From NCBI GenBank assembly GCA_028282105.1, contig JANQIO010000240.1:1-45878 (forward strand): a stretch of 45,878 nucleotides of DNA, in the 5' to 3' direction. The translations under genes were made by a program, and so were the position numbers. The notes under the pieces are model-generated. The model was not told the DNA's origin. It made no database searches and was given only the letters and a program-made list of their open reading frames with translations. The stretch is from Halieaceae bacterium. GTDB taxonomy: Bacteria; Pseudomonadota; Gammaproteobacteria; Pseudomonadales; Halieaceae. This document shows, piece after piece, positions 1 to 6,554 of this stretch (its first letter is position 1; each line of letters starts with the position of its first letter).

Positions 1-1
1 C

Positions 2-247
2 CACGTGGCCTGTTTCGTCGACAACGTCGATGAAGCGATTGCCGAGTACGAACAGCAGGGTTTCCCGCTGGCCGCCCGAGCGATGGCGCAACAGGGCACC
101 GAGTTCGCCTTCATCGACACCCGCAGCCTGCTGGGTCATATGCTGGAAATCTACGTCGCCAGCGAGGCATTGGCGGGCTTCTACGAGCTGGTGAAGATGT
201 CCTCAGAACGCTGGAATGGGGTAGAGGTTTTCGCCGACTTCCCTTGA
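2..247 (+). CDS. VOC-family protein, 3' part only
   Basis: The reading frame is open from the left edge of the window, so the start lies outside. The visible 81 residues form the C-terminal half of a vicinal-oxygen-chelate (glyoxalase/epimerase-like) domain. It has an HVACFVDNVDEAIAEYEQQG segment of the beta-alpha-beta type and a GHMLEIY strand whose Glu is the usual metal-ligand position. A second VOC gene follows after 28 nt on the same strand, so the two probably form one transcript. The substrate cannot be told from sequence. The GTG at base 5 is an internal codon, not the start. Confidence 0.75.
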   Translation, partial: HVACFVDNVDEAIAEYEQQGFPLAARAMAQQGTEFAFIDTRSLLGHMLEIYVASEALAGFYELVKMSSERWNGVEVFADFP

Positions 248-275
248 GCCGGAAACCCTGACGGAGGGGTAGCAA

Positions 276-728
276 ATGATTGTGGGATTGCACCACGTCG
301 CGATCGGCGTTCACGACTTTGACAAGGCCCTGACGTTCTATACAGAGGGGCTGGGGCTGGAAGTCGTGCAGGCAGACACTATCGAAGACAGCGACCTCGC
401 AGACCGTGCCATTGGTCTGCGCGGCGTAAAAGCCCGTATGGCCATGCTGAAAGCCCCCAACGCCTATCTCGAGCTCTGGCAATACACCGAGCCCGCCCCA
501 GAAGACCGCCGCAGTCGCCCCAGTGACTATGGCTATGCACACATCGCCCTGCAGGTAGATGACATCCAGTCCGAGTACGAGCGTCTCCAAGCCCACGGCA
601 TGGAATTCGTCGGCGAAGTCGTGCACTTCGGCGACCAGGCCTCCGCTATCTACGGACGCGATCCTTCCGGCAACATCATCGAACTCTACGAAATCAAATC
701 CCAGGACATCGCCCAACTCGCGCGCTAG
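276..728 (+). CDS. VOC-family (glyoxalase/epimerase-like) protein
   Basis: This 150-residue protein has two beta-alpha-beta-beta-beta modules typical of the VOC superfamily. The first starts GLHHVAIGVHDFDKALTFY, with His6/His7 near the first metal-ligand position. The second starts YAHIALQVDDIQSEYERL and ends GNIIELYEI, with a Glu at the last ligand position. It is closer in style to methylmalonyl-CoA epimerase or lactoylglutathione lyase-like proteins than to extradiol dioxygenases. The true reaction is unknown. The ATG is preceded by GGAGGGG at a good distance. It directly follows another VOC gene. Confidence 0.85.
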   Translation: MIVGLHHVAIGVHDFDKALTFYTEGLGLEVVQADTIEDSDLADRAIGLRGVKARMAMLKAPNAYLELWQYTEPAPEDRRSRPSDYGYAHIALQVDDIQSEYERLQAHGMEFVGEVVHFGDQASAIYGRDPSGNIIELYEIKSQDIAQLAR

Positions 729-730
729 CC

Positions 731-752
731 AGCACTGTGGCAGCGTGCTTTT
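731..752 (+). terminator. Weak intrinsic terminator after the VOC pair
   Basis: AGCAC (731-735) pairs with GTGCT (745-749) across a 9-nt loop and runs into four T residues. It lies just after the stop codon of the second VOC gene. The stem is only 5 bp, so efficiency may be low. Confidence 0.4.
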
Positions 753-1060
753 CACCGATGCCATAGCGTGTCAACCGAGAAAGCGGCCGTCTTTCATAGG
801 ACCCCCAGATCTAAAGGGCGGCATAGCACACTATAAGCAATTGATTTAAATGAACTTATTCACCACTCGGACCCGAGCGCGGCTGCGCGAAGATGATGGG
901 AAAAACTCGTGTAACGCTCGCTTTGTCACTAGTACATTTGGCCTGGGCCGTCTAAGGGCTTGTTTCAACTGGGTTTTGCGGACTAAATAGACTCCATGAA
1001 ATCAACAACCTGCGCCAGGGTGTTATGTCACTTTGGACACGTACTTAGCTGTTATGTGGC
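753..1060. other. Non-coding stretch before the cassette-like region
   Basis: About 310 bases with no convincing reading frame. Local base composition is more AT-rich (around 825-870) than the neighbouring genes. No integrase gene, attI consensus or clear promoter was recognised here. The last part contains two GTTATGT words (from 1022 and 1051) close to the presumed left cassette boundary. Confidence 0.5.
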
Positions 1061-1072
1061 CATGCGTTAAGG
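1061..1072 (+). other. Possible 3' end of an attC-like recombination site
   Basis: GCGTTAAGG at 1064-1072 resembles the GTTRRRY core that ends an integron attC site, except that the last base is G. Only this 3' end is recognisable; no matching upstream half was found. The same bases supply AAGGAGG (1069-1075), a perfect Shine-Dalgarno sequence for the next gene. Confidence 0.25.
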
Positions 1073-1081
1073 AGGCCTAAG

Positions 1082-1330
1082 ATTCACTTTCTCACGTTAC
1101 TAGTAATATTTGGATTGGCCTATTTCGGGATTGTTTTGCCGGTATTCCAAATGATGAGTAAGAGAGCCAAAGGCCGTAAATTTGTCATTCGCCTAGGTAC
1201 TCCTTGGAAATTTTCAGATCCCAATCACCGCTGGGATGTGCTCATGTCCTTTGTGTCATTTGTCTTCACCTTAGCTGTGTCACTGCTTGTACTAGACTTG
1301 TTCTTCCCATTAGAAGAGGCTGGGCCATGA
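1082..1330 (+). CDS. Small cassette-type membrane protein, probable AUU start
   Basis: No family recognised. With the start placed at ATT 1082 the product is 82 residues. It has one hydrophobic helix at each end (about residues 4-22 and 53-74) around a basic middle loop (SKRAKGRKFVIRLGTPWKF). AAGGAGG lies 6 nt upstream of the ATT. The alternative TTG at 1115 has no ribosome binding site and would remove half of the first helix. The frame is closed by TAG at 1046. The gene sits between two attC-like sequences, as a gene cassette would, and is less GC-rich than the core genes nearby. Confidence 0.5.
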   Translation: MHFLTLLVIFGLAYFGIVLPVFQMMSKRAKGRKFVIRLGTPWKFSDPNHRWDVLMSFVSFVFTLAVSLLVLDLFFPLEEAGP

Positions 1331-1346
1331 GTGCCTTTGTTCAGCC

Positions 1347-1433
1347 ACATAACAAGTGCCGGCAGTTCGCCCCTGCGGGGCCGGACGCCCAAACCGCTCC
1401 GCGGTTCGTGCGCCGCTGCTGCAAGCGTTAGAT
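1347..1433 (+). other. attC-like site (59-base element)
   Basis: The segment starts with ACATAAC and ends with GCGTTAGAT; the last seven bases, GTTAGAT at 1427-1433, fit GTTRRRY exactly. The ends can fold back on each other: TAAC plus TGCCGGCAG on the left faces CTGCTGCA plus GCGTTA on the right, and a GC-rich central part contains smaller palindromes. It lies just after the stop of one small gene and directly before the start of the next, as in integron cassette arrays. Recognition rests on core and symmetry only. Confidence 0.55.
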
Positions 1434-1437
1434 TGAT

Positions 1438-1839
1438 TTGTCCACTCTCCGCATTCTCGCTGCATTCCTACTGGCACCAGGCCTACCAGCTCTTGTGCTG
1501 TACGCCCTGGGATTGTTGTTTTTTGCACCGGGGGAGGCGGCGTTTTGGCCTAACACTCTTGCACCTGTCGCTTATCTTTCGTTTATTCTTGTTGGGGTGC
1601 CACTGTTCTATTGTTTTCGCCGTAAAGAAATCTACGGCATGGTCCCCTATGTACTCGCCGGCGTCCTCGCAAGCTTAGTTGTAAGTGCCGTTGTGGTTTT
1701 CGTCGTATGGGAGGGCCTGGAGTGGCCTGTTTTGCTCATGTCAGCTTGCGTATCGGCCGTTTACGCCCTTGCGGCGGTTTGCCTATTTTGGCTATTGGCA
1801 GGTAGGAAGCCCAAAGGGTTTGTTGGTGGTCGACGGTAA
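1438..1839 (+). CDS. Cassette-type membrane protein, four predicted helices
   Basis: Protein of 133 residues starting with TTG five bases after the attC-like core; no Shine-Dalgarno is visible, which is common for cassette genes. Hydrophobic stretches at about residues 4-29, 37-57, 70-89 and 97-119 suggest four membrane helices, followed by a basic tail (GRKPKGFVGGRR). I do not recognise a family. It is flanked by the attC-like site at its start and a degraded one after its stop. Confidence 0.6.
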   Translation: MSTLRILAAFLLAPGLPALVLYALGLLFFAPGEAAFWPNTLAPVAYLSFILVGVPLFYCFRRKEIYGMVPYVLAGVLASLVVSAVVVFVVWEGLEWPVLLMSACVSAVYALAAVCLFWLLAGRKPKGFVGGRR

Positions 1840-1840
1840 G

Positions 1841-1913
1841 CAAGCTGATAAATCAAGGCTGCAAAGCCGCTTCGCGCCGGGACAGCCTAACGGCTGCCCC
1901 AGCTTGAAGCGTC
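1841..1913 (+). other. Degraded attC-like site
   Basis: Outer arms CAAGCTG (1841-1847) and CAGCTTG (1900-1906) are perfect inverted repeats. An inner hairpin pairs GGGACAGCC (1879-1887) with GGCTGCCCC (1892-1900) around a TAAC loop. The site ends in GCGTCAC, one base from the GCGTTAC expected of an active core. Bases 1871-1908 match 2256-2292 at about 32 of 37 positions. It follows the stop of the preceding cassette-like gene by two bases. Confidence 0.45.
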
Positions 1914-1964
1914 ACATGTCCATCGCGGCCCCTACACAAGATGTTGCTGCGGTTTCTTTGAGCT

Positions 1965-2201
1965 GTGCTGCGTAGGATGGGCGCGGGCTTCTTCATGATG
2001 GTGTTTGCGGCGGTGGTGATGTTCAAGATTGCTGATGCCGACAAGCGCCGCGGTTGGATGTGGTCCGGTCTGACTGCGGTATGCATAATGGTCCTTTCGA
2101 AAGCTACCGGCCTGGGTATACCCGCAGTGTTTATTGGCTTCTTCCTTACCTTCCTGGCTTTGGTTTTTACCAGCCCTGGGAAGGGAGTTGTACGAAGATA
2201 A
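1965..2201 (+). CDS. Small hydrophobic protein, cassette-like
   Basis: A 78-residue reading frame starting at GTG 1965; ATG 1977 and two further ATGs (1995 and 1998) are alternatives, and none has a good ribosome binding site. It has two hydrophobic segments, GFFMMVFAAVVMFKIAD and a long one from GLTAVCIMVLSKATGLGIPAVFIGFFLTFLALVF. No family is recognised. It sits between two degraded attC-like hairpins, which is the main reason to believe it is a real cassette gene rather than chance. Confidence 0.4.
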   Translation: MLRRMGAGFFMMVFAAVVMFKIADADKRRGWMWSGLTAVCIMVLSKATGLGIPAVFIGFFLTFLALVFTSPGKGVVRR

Positions 2202-2235
2202 GATTATTGTTGCTGCTGCAGGTGCGACATCCAGC

Positions 2236-2300
2236 CAATCGAGTTTGCATGGGTTTTCGCGCGAGACGGCCTAACGGCAGCCTCAGATTGAAACTTGAGT
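2236..2300 (+). other. Strongly degraded attC-like repeat
   Basis: CAATCGAG (2236-2243) faces CTCAGATTG (2282-2290). An inner imperfect hairpin, GAGACGGCC-TAAC-GGCAGCCTC (2263-2284), has the same TAAC loop as the previous copy. Bases 2256-2292 repeat 1871-1908. The 3' core is no longer recognisable. Confidence 0.35.
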
Positions 2301-2321
2301 TGGTTGCTCCGAGGTAGGCAC

Positions 2322-2576
2322 ATGGAGAAGGTGGAATTCACTTCCGAAGAGAAGAGTCAGATCGTCCGCAAAGTGCAGATGTACTTTGAGGAAGAACTGG
2401 AGCAGCAGCTTGGGAGTTTCGATGCCGAGTTTTTGATCGACTTCTTTGCCGAGGAAGTAGGGGCGTACTTTTACAACCGTGGCCTCTATGACGCCCAGGC
2501 GCTTTTCGCTCAGAAAGTCGACGAGCTGTCGGATTCTATCTACGAGTTGGAGCGCCCAACCGAGTTCAGGAAGTAA
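2322..2576 (+). CDS. DUF2164 family protein
   Basis: An 84-residue acidic, helical protein. FTSEEKSQIVRKVQMYFEEELEQQLGSFDAEFLIDFFAEEVGAYFYNRGLYDAQA is the DUF2164 pattern, in which FDAEFLxDFFxEExG and YNxGLYDAQ are the conserved blocks. The function of this family is not known. ATG 2322 is chosen because GAGGTAGG lies just upstream and the family starts at this point; an in-frame TTG at 2295 falls inside the degraded attC-like repeat. It has its own ribosome binding site. Confidence 0.8.
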   Translation: MEKVEFTSEEKSQIVRKVQMYFEEELEQQLGSFDAEFLIDFFAEEVGAYFYNRGLYDAQALFAQKVDELSDSIYELERPTEFRK

Positions 2577-2582
2577 GCGACC

Positions 2583-2632
2583 CGTGGCTGCACCGTTGCC
2601 GTGTAGCCACGCAGGCCTGGCATGGCGCCAGG
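2583..2632 (+). other. Two tandem hairpins upstream of the SMR gene
   Basis: CGTGGCT (2583-2589) pairs with AGCCACG (2605-2611), and CCTGGC (2616-2621) pairs with GCCAGG (2627-2632). No T run follows. The loops lack the ACGR motif of the guanidine-II riboswitch, so no riboswitch is claimed. They may be transcript-end structures for the DUF2164 gene. Confidence 0.3.
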
Positions 2633-2793
2633 GTCGTCATTCTGCTCGTCATTCCCGCTGCCGCAGGGATTGCCTATTTGTGGAGGCGAGGGAGTTCGGT
2701 ATCTTAGCTCGCAGCTGCGTCAACAGCGAACAGTCATTCGGCTTTGGTATAGCGCAGTTGAGGTCGTTGTGCGGGTAAACATAAGGAGGGTGT

Positions 2794-3120
2794 ATGGCCT
2801 GGGTCGTGCTTTGTATTGCGGGGCTGTTCGAAATTGCCTGGGTGATTGCCCTTAAGTACTCAGAGGGCTTTACCAGGCTGTTGCCGTCGATCATTTTCGG
2901 CTTCACAGCGTGGATGAGCTTTGCCTGTCTTGCCTATGCACTTAAGTCACTCCCTGTAGGTACGGCGTATGCCGTGTGGACGGGGATCGGGGCAGTTGGT
3001 GTCGCCATTTTCGGTATCGTCTGGTTTGGTGAATCCGCCAGCGCCATGCGCCTGGGGTGTATCGCGATGATCGTAGCGGGCATATTGGGTCTGAAGCTCA
3101 GCGCCGGTAGCGTGGTTTAG
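2794..3120 (+). CDS. gdx: SMR-family exporter, Gdx/SugE (guanidinium) subtype
   Basis: A 108-residue small-multidrug-resistance protein with four membrane helices. Glu13, the single membrane-embedded acid used for proton/substrate exchange, sits in [18 protein letters not shown]. This segment resembles SugE/Gdx guanidinium exporters more than Emr[15 protein letters not shown] is the conserved third-helix packing motif. ATAAGGAGG lies 4-9 nt upstream of the ATG. Members act as antiparallel dimers in the inner membrane. SMR genes are frequent integron cargo, which fits the cassette-like surroundings. No guanidine riboswitch was recognised in the 217-bp leader. Confidence 0.85.
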   Translation: MAWVVLCIAGLFEIAWVIALKYSEGFTRLLPSIIFGFTAWMSFACLAYALKSLPVGTAYAVWTGIGAVGVAIFGIVWFGESASAMRLGCIAMIVAGILGLKLSAGSVV

Positions 3121-3210
3121 TCGCCGTTTGCTCTCGCTGTGCAGATACTTTCATCTTGTGTCTGTGCCCCGGTTTGGCGGTGCCTGCTCGCGGTGTTATG
3201 GAGATAGCGC

Positions 3211-3612
3211 ATGATCACAGGAATCAACCACATCACCTTCGCGGTGTCGGACCTCGGCCGCGCGCTGCGTTTCTACTGCGACGTGCTTGGATGCGCTGAA
3301 ATCTATACCTGGAAAACCGGTGCCTACCTGGAAGCGGGAACACTCTGGTTGTGCCTGTCAAAGGATCCGAGTGCGAGCGGGAACGCAGACTACACCCACA
3401 TCGCTTTTGATGTGCCGGAAGAGGACTTTGCCAGGCTAGCTGCGAAGATCATGGAGTCCGGCGCCCGGCTCTGGAAAGACAATCGCAGTGAGGGCAGCTC
3501 ACTGTATTTTTGCTGCCCGGACGGCCACCGCCTGGAGATTCATGTGGGGGATCTGAAATCCCGCCTGCGGTCCATCAATGAAGACCGGCCTGTGCGCTGT
3601 GGCTCGGCCTAG
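3211..3612 (+). CDS. fosA: FosA-like fosfomycin glutathione transferase
   Basis: A 133-residue VOC protein with the full FosA layout. Metal ligands are expected at His7 (INHITFAVSDL), His63 (DYTHIAF) and Glu109 (HRLEIHVGDL). WKDNRSEGSSLYF matches the potassium and substrate loop of FosA, and SRLRS follows as in FosA. Known FosA enzymes use Mn2+ and K+ to add glutathione to fosfomycin. Length equals the family norm. Whether this environmental copy confers resistance is untested. It is followed after 78 nt by an aminoglycoside-acetyltransferase-like gene. Confidence 0.85.
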   Translation: MITGINHITFAVSDLGRALRFYCDVLGCAEIYTWKTGAYLEAGTLWLCLSKDPSASGNADYTHIAFDVPEEDFARLAAKIMESGARLWKDNRSEGSSLYFCCPDGHRLEIHVGDLKSRLRSINEDRPVRCGSA

Positions 3613-3690
3613 GCACGTCACAAGGGCGGCGCGGCACTCGTGTACTCCACCCACGCTAGCACCCGAGCGACGGCAATGGGAGCATCGCTA

Positions 3691-4140
3691 ATGGTTAAGA
3701 TTCGGGCAGTGACGCCAGCCGATAGCCATTCCTGGCTCGAATTGCGATGTGCTCTCTGGCCTGAGGACTCTATGGACGTGCATAGAGCAGAGATCGATGC
3801 CTTCCTGGCTGGCAGCACGAAGCAGCCTGAGGCGGTGCTTATGGCAGAGAGCGCGGAGGGAAAGGCGATTGGATTCGTGGAGCTATCGCTCAGGTCGTAT
3901 GCTGAAGGCTGTGATACCAGCCCGGTGGCGTACCTGGAAGGGTGGTTTGTCGAGAATGCGTATCGGCGCCGAGGTATCGGCGGCGCGCTTGTGGAAGCTG
4001 CGGAAGACTGGGGTCGTCGACAGGGCTGTACGGAGTTTGCGTCTGACGCGCCCGCAAGCAATGACACCAGTAGGGTGTCTCATCTGGGCCTGGGTTTCGA
4101 GGAGGCAGGCCTTATTCGTTGCTTCAGGAAAAGTCTATAG
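3691..4140 (+). CDS. AAC(6')-like aminoglycoside N-acetyltransferase
   Basis: A 149-residue GNAT protein whose whole length follows the chromosomal AAC(6')-I group. The diagnostic pieces are WLELRCALWPED near the N-terminus, GCDTSPVAYLEGWFV (residues 73-87), the acetyl-CoA loop RRRGIGGAL (92-100), GCTEFASDA (112-120) and a C-terminal HLGLGFEEAGLIRCFRK. Known relatives acetylate the 6' amine of aminoglycosides. ATG 3691 is chosen for its length match and the GGGAG 8 nt upstream; longer in-frame starts exist at 3640 and 3676. Function is inferred from family resemblance; substrate range is unknown. Confidence 0.8.
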   Translation: MVKIRAVTPADSHSWLELRCALWPEDSMDVHRAEIDAFLAGSTKQPEAVLMAESAEGKAIGFVELSLRSYAEGCDTSPVAYLEGWFVENAYRRRGIGGALVEAAEDWGRRQGCTEFASDAPASNDTSRVSHLGLGFEEAGLIRCFRKSL

Positions 4141-4312
4141 CATGGGCAGTGCGGTGATCGGCTGCAGGCAGCATGGCAACAGCGTCCACCGCGTGCCAGG
4201 GCTGACAAATGGGGCAACCTCGGTCAGCGGAGAGTGCCTGAATCATCGGCGGAAACAGTGCAAAATACTGGCGGTCATGCTATGACATTCCGGACACGAA
4301 CTGAGTGACAAC

Positions 4313-5071
4313 ATGCCTCGACAGCCAGCAAATATTACGAACCTAGACCAGGCTCGCGAATACTTCAGAGAGCGGGGTTTTTATGCGGGTAATCGCAACC
4401 TGTTCTCCGATCGCGATCTCTATGTCGGTATTCTGCATGAAGGCGAGGACTTCGACCGGGTCGAGGACGCCTTCTACCTGTATATGGAAGACGGCGCCTG
4501 GGTGACCCGCGTCACGCCCGAAGGGGGTGAGCCGGTAATCTCGCGCTACGGCAGCTTTGCGGAGGTCTGGCAGGCGCGCTATGCGGAGAACGATGACCAG
4601 CCGGCGCCCGCCCCGGAGCCGCAGGCGCCAGAACCCGCCCCGGCGGCAACGGAGCAGCCACAGGGCGACGCCGTCCCCGAGGGCTTTGAGCCGCTGTTTC
4701 GCAGCAGCCCGTTTCTCGACTTGCTGGGCCCGGTGTACAACCGGCGCACCGACCGGGCGCTGCTCATCGGTTTCTTTGCCGCGGAAAAGCACTGCAATGC
4801 CCGCGGCGTGGTTCACGGTGGCGTCATCAGCAGCCTTGCCGACGTGGCGCTGGGTTACAGCGCGGTGGTGTCCCAGGATCAACCCAAACCGCTGGTGACG
4901 GCCAACCTGTCGGTGGACTATGCAGGGGCGGCAAAGCTGGGTGACTGGATCGAAATTGAAACCGACGTGCAGAAAGTCGGTGGCAAAATGGCGTTCGCCA
5001 ACTGTTATGTTCGCGTCGGCGCAAAGCGTATAGCCCGCGCCAGTGCGGTATTCAGCGTTGTCGACCAGTGA
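4313..5071 (+). CDS. N-terminal unknown domain fused to PaaI-type hotdog thioesterase
   Basis: A 252-residue protein in three parts. Residues 1-92 are an uncharacterised alpha/beta-looking domain (ITNLDQAREYFRERGFYAGNRNLFSDRDLYVGILH). Residues 93-120 are a Pro/Ala/Glu linker. Residues 124-250 are a PaaI/4HBT hotdog thioesterase with the signature RGVVHGGVISSLADVALGYSA, followed by VTANLSVDYAGAAKLGDWIEIE. The hotdog domain is expected to hydrolyse an acyl- or aryl-CoA. The role of the N-terminal domain is unknown. It overlaps the next gene by 4 bases, so the two are likely co-translated. Confidence 0.8.
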   Translation: MPRQPANITNLDQAREYFRERGFYAGNRNLFSDRDLYVGILHEGEDFDRVEDAFYLYMEDGAWVTRVTPEGGEPVISRYGSFAEVWQARYAENDDQPAPAPEPQAPEPAPAATEQPQGDAVPEGFEPLFRSSPFLDLLGPVYNRRTDRALLIGFFAAEKHCNARGVVHGGVISSLADVALGYSAVVSQDQPKPLVTANLSVDYAGAAKLGDWIEIETDVQKVGGKMAFANCYVRVGAKRIARASAVFSVVDQ

Positions 5072-5601
5072 CTGAGGTCAGCGACGCTGGCGCAAGCAAC
5101 GGCTCGGGTATGTGTATTCCCGTCAGCGTGCGCATGACGGAGGACAAGGGCCGCGGTGTGTTTGCCGAGGCGGCGGTGCCCGCTGGGGCAACCGTCTGGC
5201 GCCACCTGTCTGGTCAGTTTGAAGTGCTGGATGAGGCTGGTTTGAGCAGGCTCCTGGCGAGCGGTACGCGGGAGGATGCCGTTGACGTGCTCACCCACAT
5301 CGTCTCCATGGAGGAGTTCCCGGGTTTCATGGTCAGGTACTTCGATGAGGGTGCGCTTATCAACCATGGGGATACGCCCAATGTGATCCGCAAACACAGC
5401 GCCGGTAATTATCAGGGCCCTACGCTGACTGCAGTGCCCGACGTGTCCACTGCGCTTACTTCAGCGCACTTCGACCTGGTGGCGGCCAGCGACCTGCGGG
5501 CGGGGGATGAGCTTCTCATGGACTACAACATCGAGCCGGACGACCCGGATTACTATGAGCAGGCCTGCAGGGACTATGGCATCACCTGGGATTGGCTGTA
5601 G
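5068..5601 (+). CDS. SET-domain protein-lysine methyltransferase-like protein
   Basis: The 177-residue product is essentially one SET domain. It has DKGRGVFAEAAVPAGATVW at the N-terminal strand, ALINHGDTPNV as the SAM-binding NHxxxPN motif, and AGDELLMDYN as the catalytic Y-containing motif. A post-SET tail DPDYYEQACRDYGI lacks zinc-binding cysteines. Bacterial stand-alone SET proteins methylate lysines, but targets are mostly unknown. The GTG start overlaps the thioesterase stop (GTGA); ATG 5110 is a possible alternative that keeps the whole domain. Confidence 0.75.
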   Translation: MTEVSDAGASNGSGMCIPVSVRMTEDKGRGVFAEAAVPAGATVWRHLSGQFEVLDEAGLSRLLASGTREDAVDVLTHIVSMEEFPGFMVRYFDEGALINHGDTPNVIRKHSAGNYQGPTLTAVPDVSTALTSAHFDLVAASDLRAGDELLMDYNIEPDDPDYYEQACRDYGITWDWL

Positions 5602-5667
5602 GCAAACTCAGGGTCGGCCCGGTGTTCACCGCGACCCTGGCGCCCTGGCAGTGGGTAGCTTTGGCCA

Positions 5668-5879
5668 TGAGGTTTGATGTTTTCGGTACCCTGATCGAAG
5701 TGTGCCGGCGCGATACCGCCTGGCAGGTGTTCTACGTGGGTAGCGAAGGAAAGAAGCGTCTGGCGCAGGACATTGTGGTGCCTGCCAGCGTGCCCGAGGA
5801 GCAACTGGAAGACTACCTGGCAGATATTCGGCATGAATATGCATCAGCCGAGCACAATGAGGTGAAACGCCTCGATTGA
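5668..5879 (+). CDS. Small DUF7661-like protein
   Basis: A 70-residue acidic protein beginning MRFDVFGTLIEVCRRDTAWQVFYVGSEGKKR and ending with a helical YLADIRHEYASAEHNEVKRL. The pattern resembles the small family I recall as DUF7661; the function is not known. ATG 5668 is preferred because the conserved part begins there, although its ribosome binding site is weak; the frame extends upstream to 5592. A terminator follows 35 nt after the stop. Confidence 0.55.
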
Positions 5880-5914
5880 AAAAGCCTGCGGCGATGGCGG
5901 CGTCATATCTGGCC

Positions 5915-5940
5915 CGCCTGAGGTGCATAGGCGTTTTTTT
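5915..5940 (+). terminator. Intrinsic terminator
   Basis: CGCCT (5915-5919) pairs with AGGCG (5929-5933) over a 9-nt loop, followed by seven T residues (5934-5940). It ends the thioesterase-SET-small protein transcript just before the next gene. Confidence 0.65.
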
Positions 5941-5959
5941 GATGGAGTAAGACGACGAG

Positions 5960-6349
5960 GTGAATGATTCGATCCGACTGGCCGGTCTGGTAGGCCCACT
6001 GCTTATCGCCGTCATTGCCACCGAGAACCCCTGGGTGAACCCGCACCTCTATGACCTACAGATCCCGCCGCTGGTGTATCTGTCCGGCACGCTTATGTTT
6101 TTCGGGGGATTCTGTATTGTCAGAATCCACAATCGCTGGCGGGCTGACTGGACAACGGTGGTGACCGTGGTGGGCTGGGCAGCCATGCTTCTGGGGCTCG
6201 CCAGGATGGCGTTCCCGCATGCTTATATTGAAAACGCCGGCGGCAACTCACTGCCGGTGATCGTGGTTGAGGTCGTGCTGCTGCTGGTCGGTGTACTGCT
6301 GACCTACAAGGCCTACTTTGCGAAGCAGCCGGGTGATCCTGGTGAGTAG
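5960..6349 (+). CDS. Four-helix membrane protein of unknown function
   Basis: A 129-residue integral membrane protein. Hydrophobic segments lie near residues 6-21, 36-54, 66-83 and 95-114, with a polar tail (AKQPGDPGE). GTG 5960 gives the whole first helix; the closest purine-rich sequence (GACGAGG) touches the start codon, so initiation may be weak. I do not recognise a family. It stands alone after a terminator. Confidence 0.6.
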   Translation: MNDSIRLAGLVGPLLIAVIATENPWVNPHLYDLQIPPLVYLSGTLMFFGGFCIVRIHNRWRADWTTVVTVVGWAAMLLGLARMAFPHAYIENAGGNSLPVIVVEVVLLLVGVLLTYKAYFAKQPGDPGE

Positions 6350-6554
6350 CGTGGCAATCGAGCCCGGCCCTACGCCGCCGCGCGGTTCCCTTACGCTGGC
6401 ATTCCGGAGCGTGCGAGGAGATTGAAGGCCACACGCGTTCGATGGCAATGCGCTGATCTGCGGCTGCGAATGCATCGCTGCGCTCTGAGAAGATAAGCCC
6501 TGAATCATAAACCGCAGGCGAGTTTATGAGGCGATGGCCTGATTTGGATTTCTG

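Noticed and set aside
753-1060. Integron integrase or attI site to the left of the cassette-like region
   Set aside because: No tyrosine-recombinase reading frame and no recognisable attI core were found.
2577-2793. Guanidine riboswitch upstream of the Gdx-like gene
   Set aside because: Two hairpins are present but lack ACGR loops and other conserved bases of guanidine-I, -II or -III classes.
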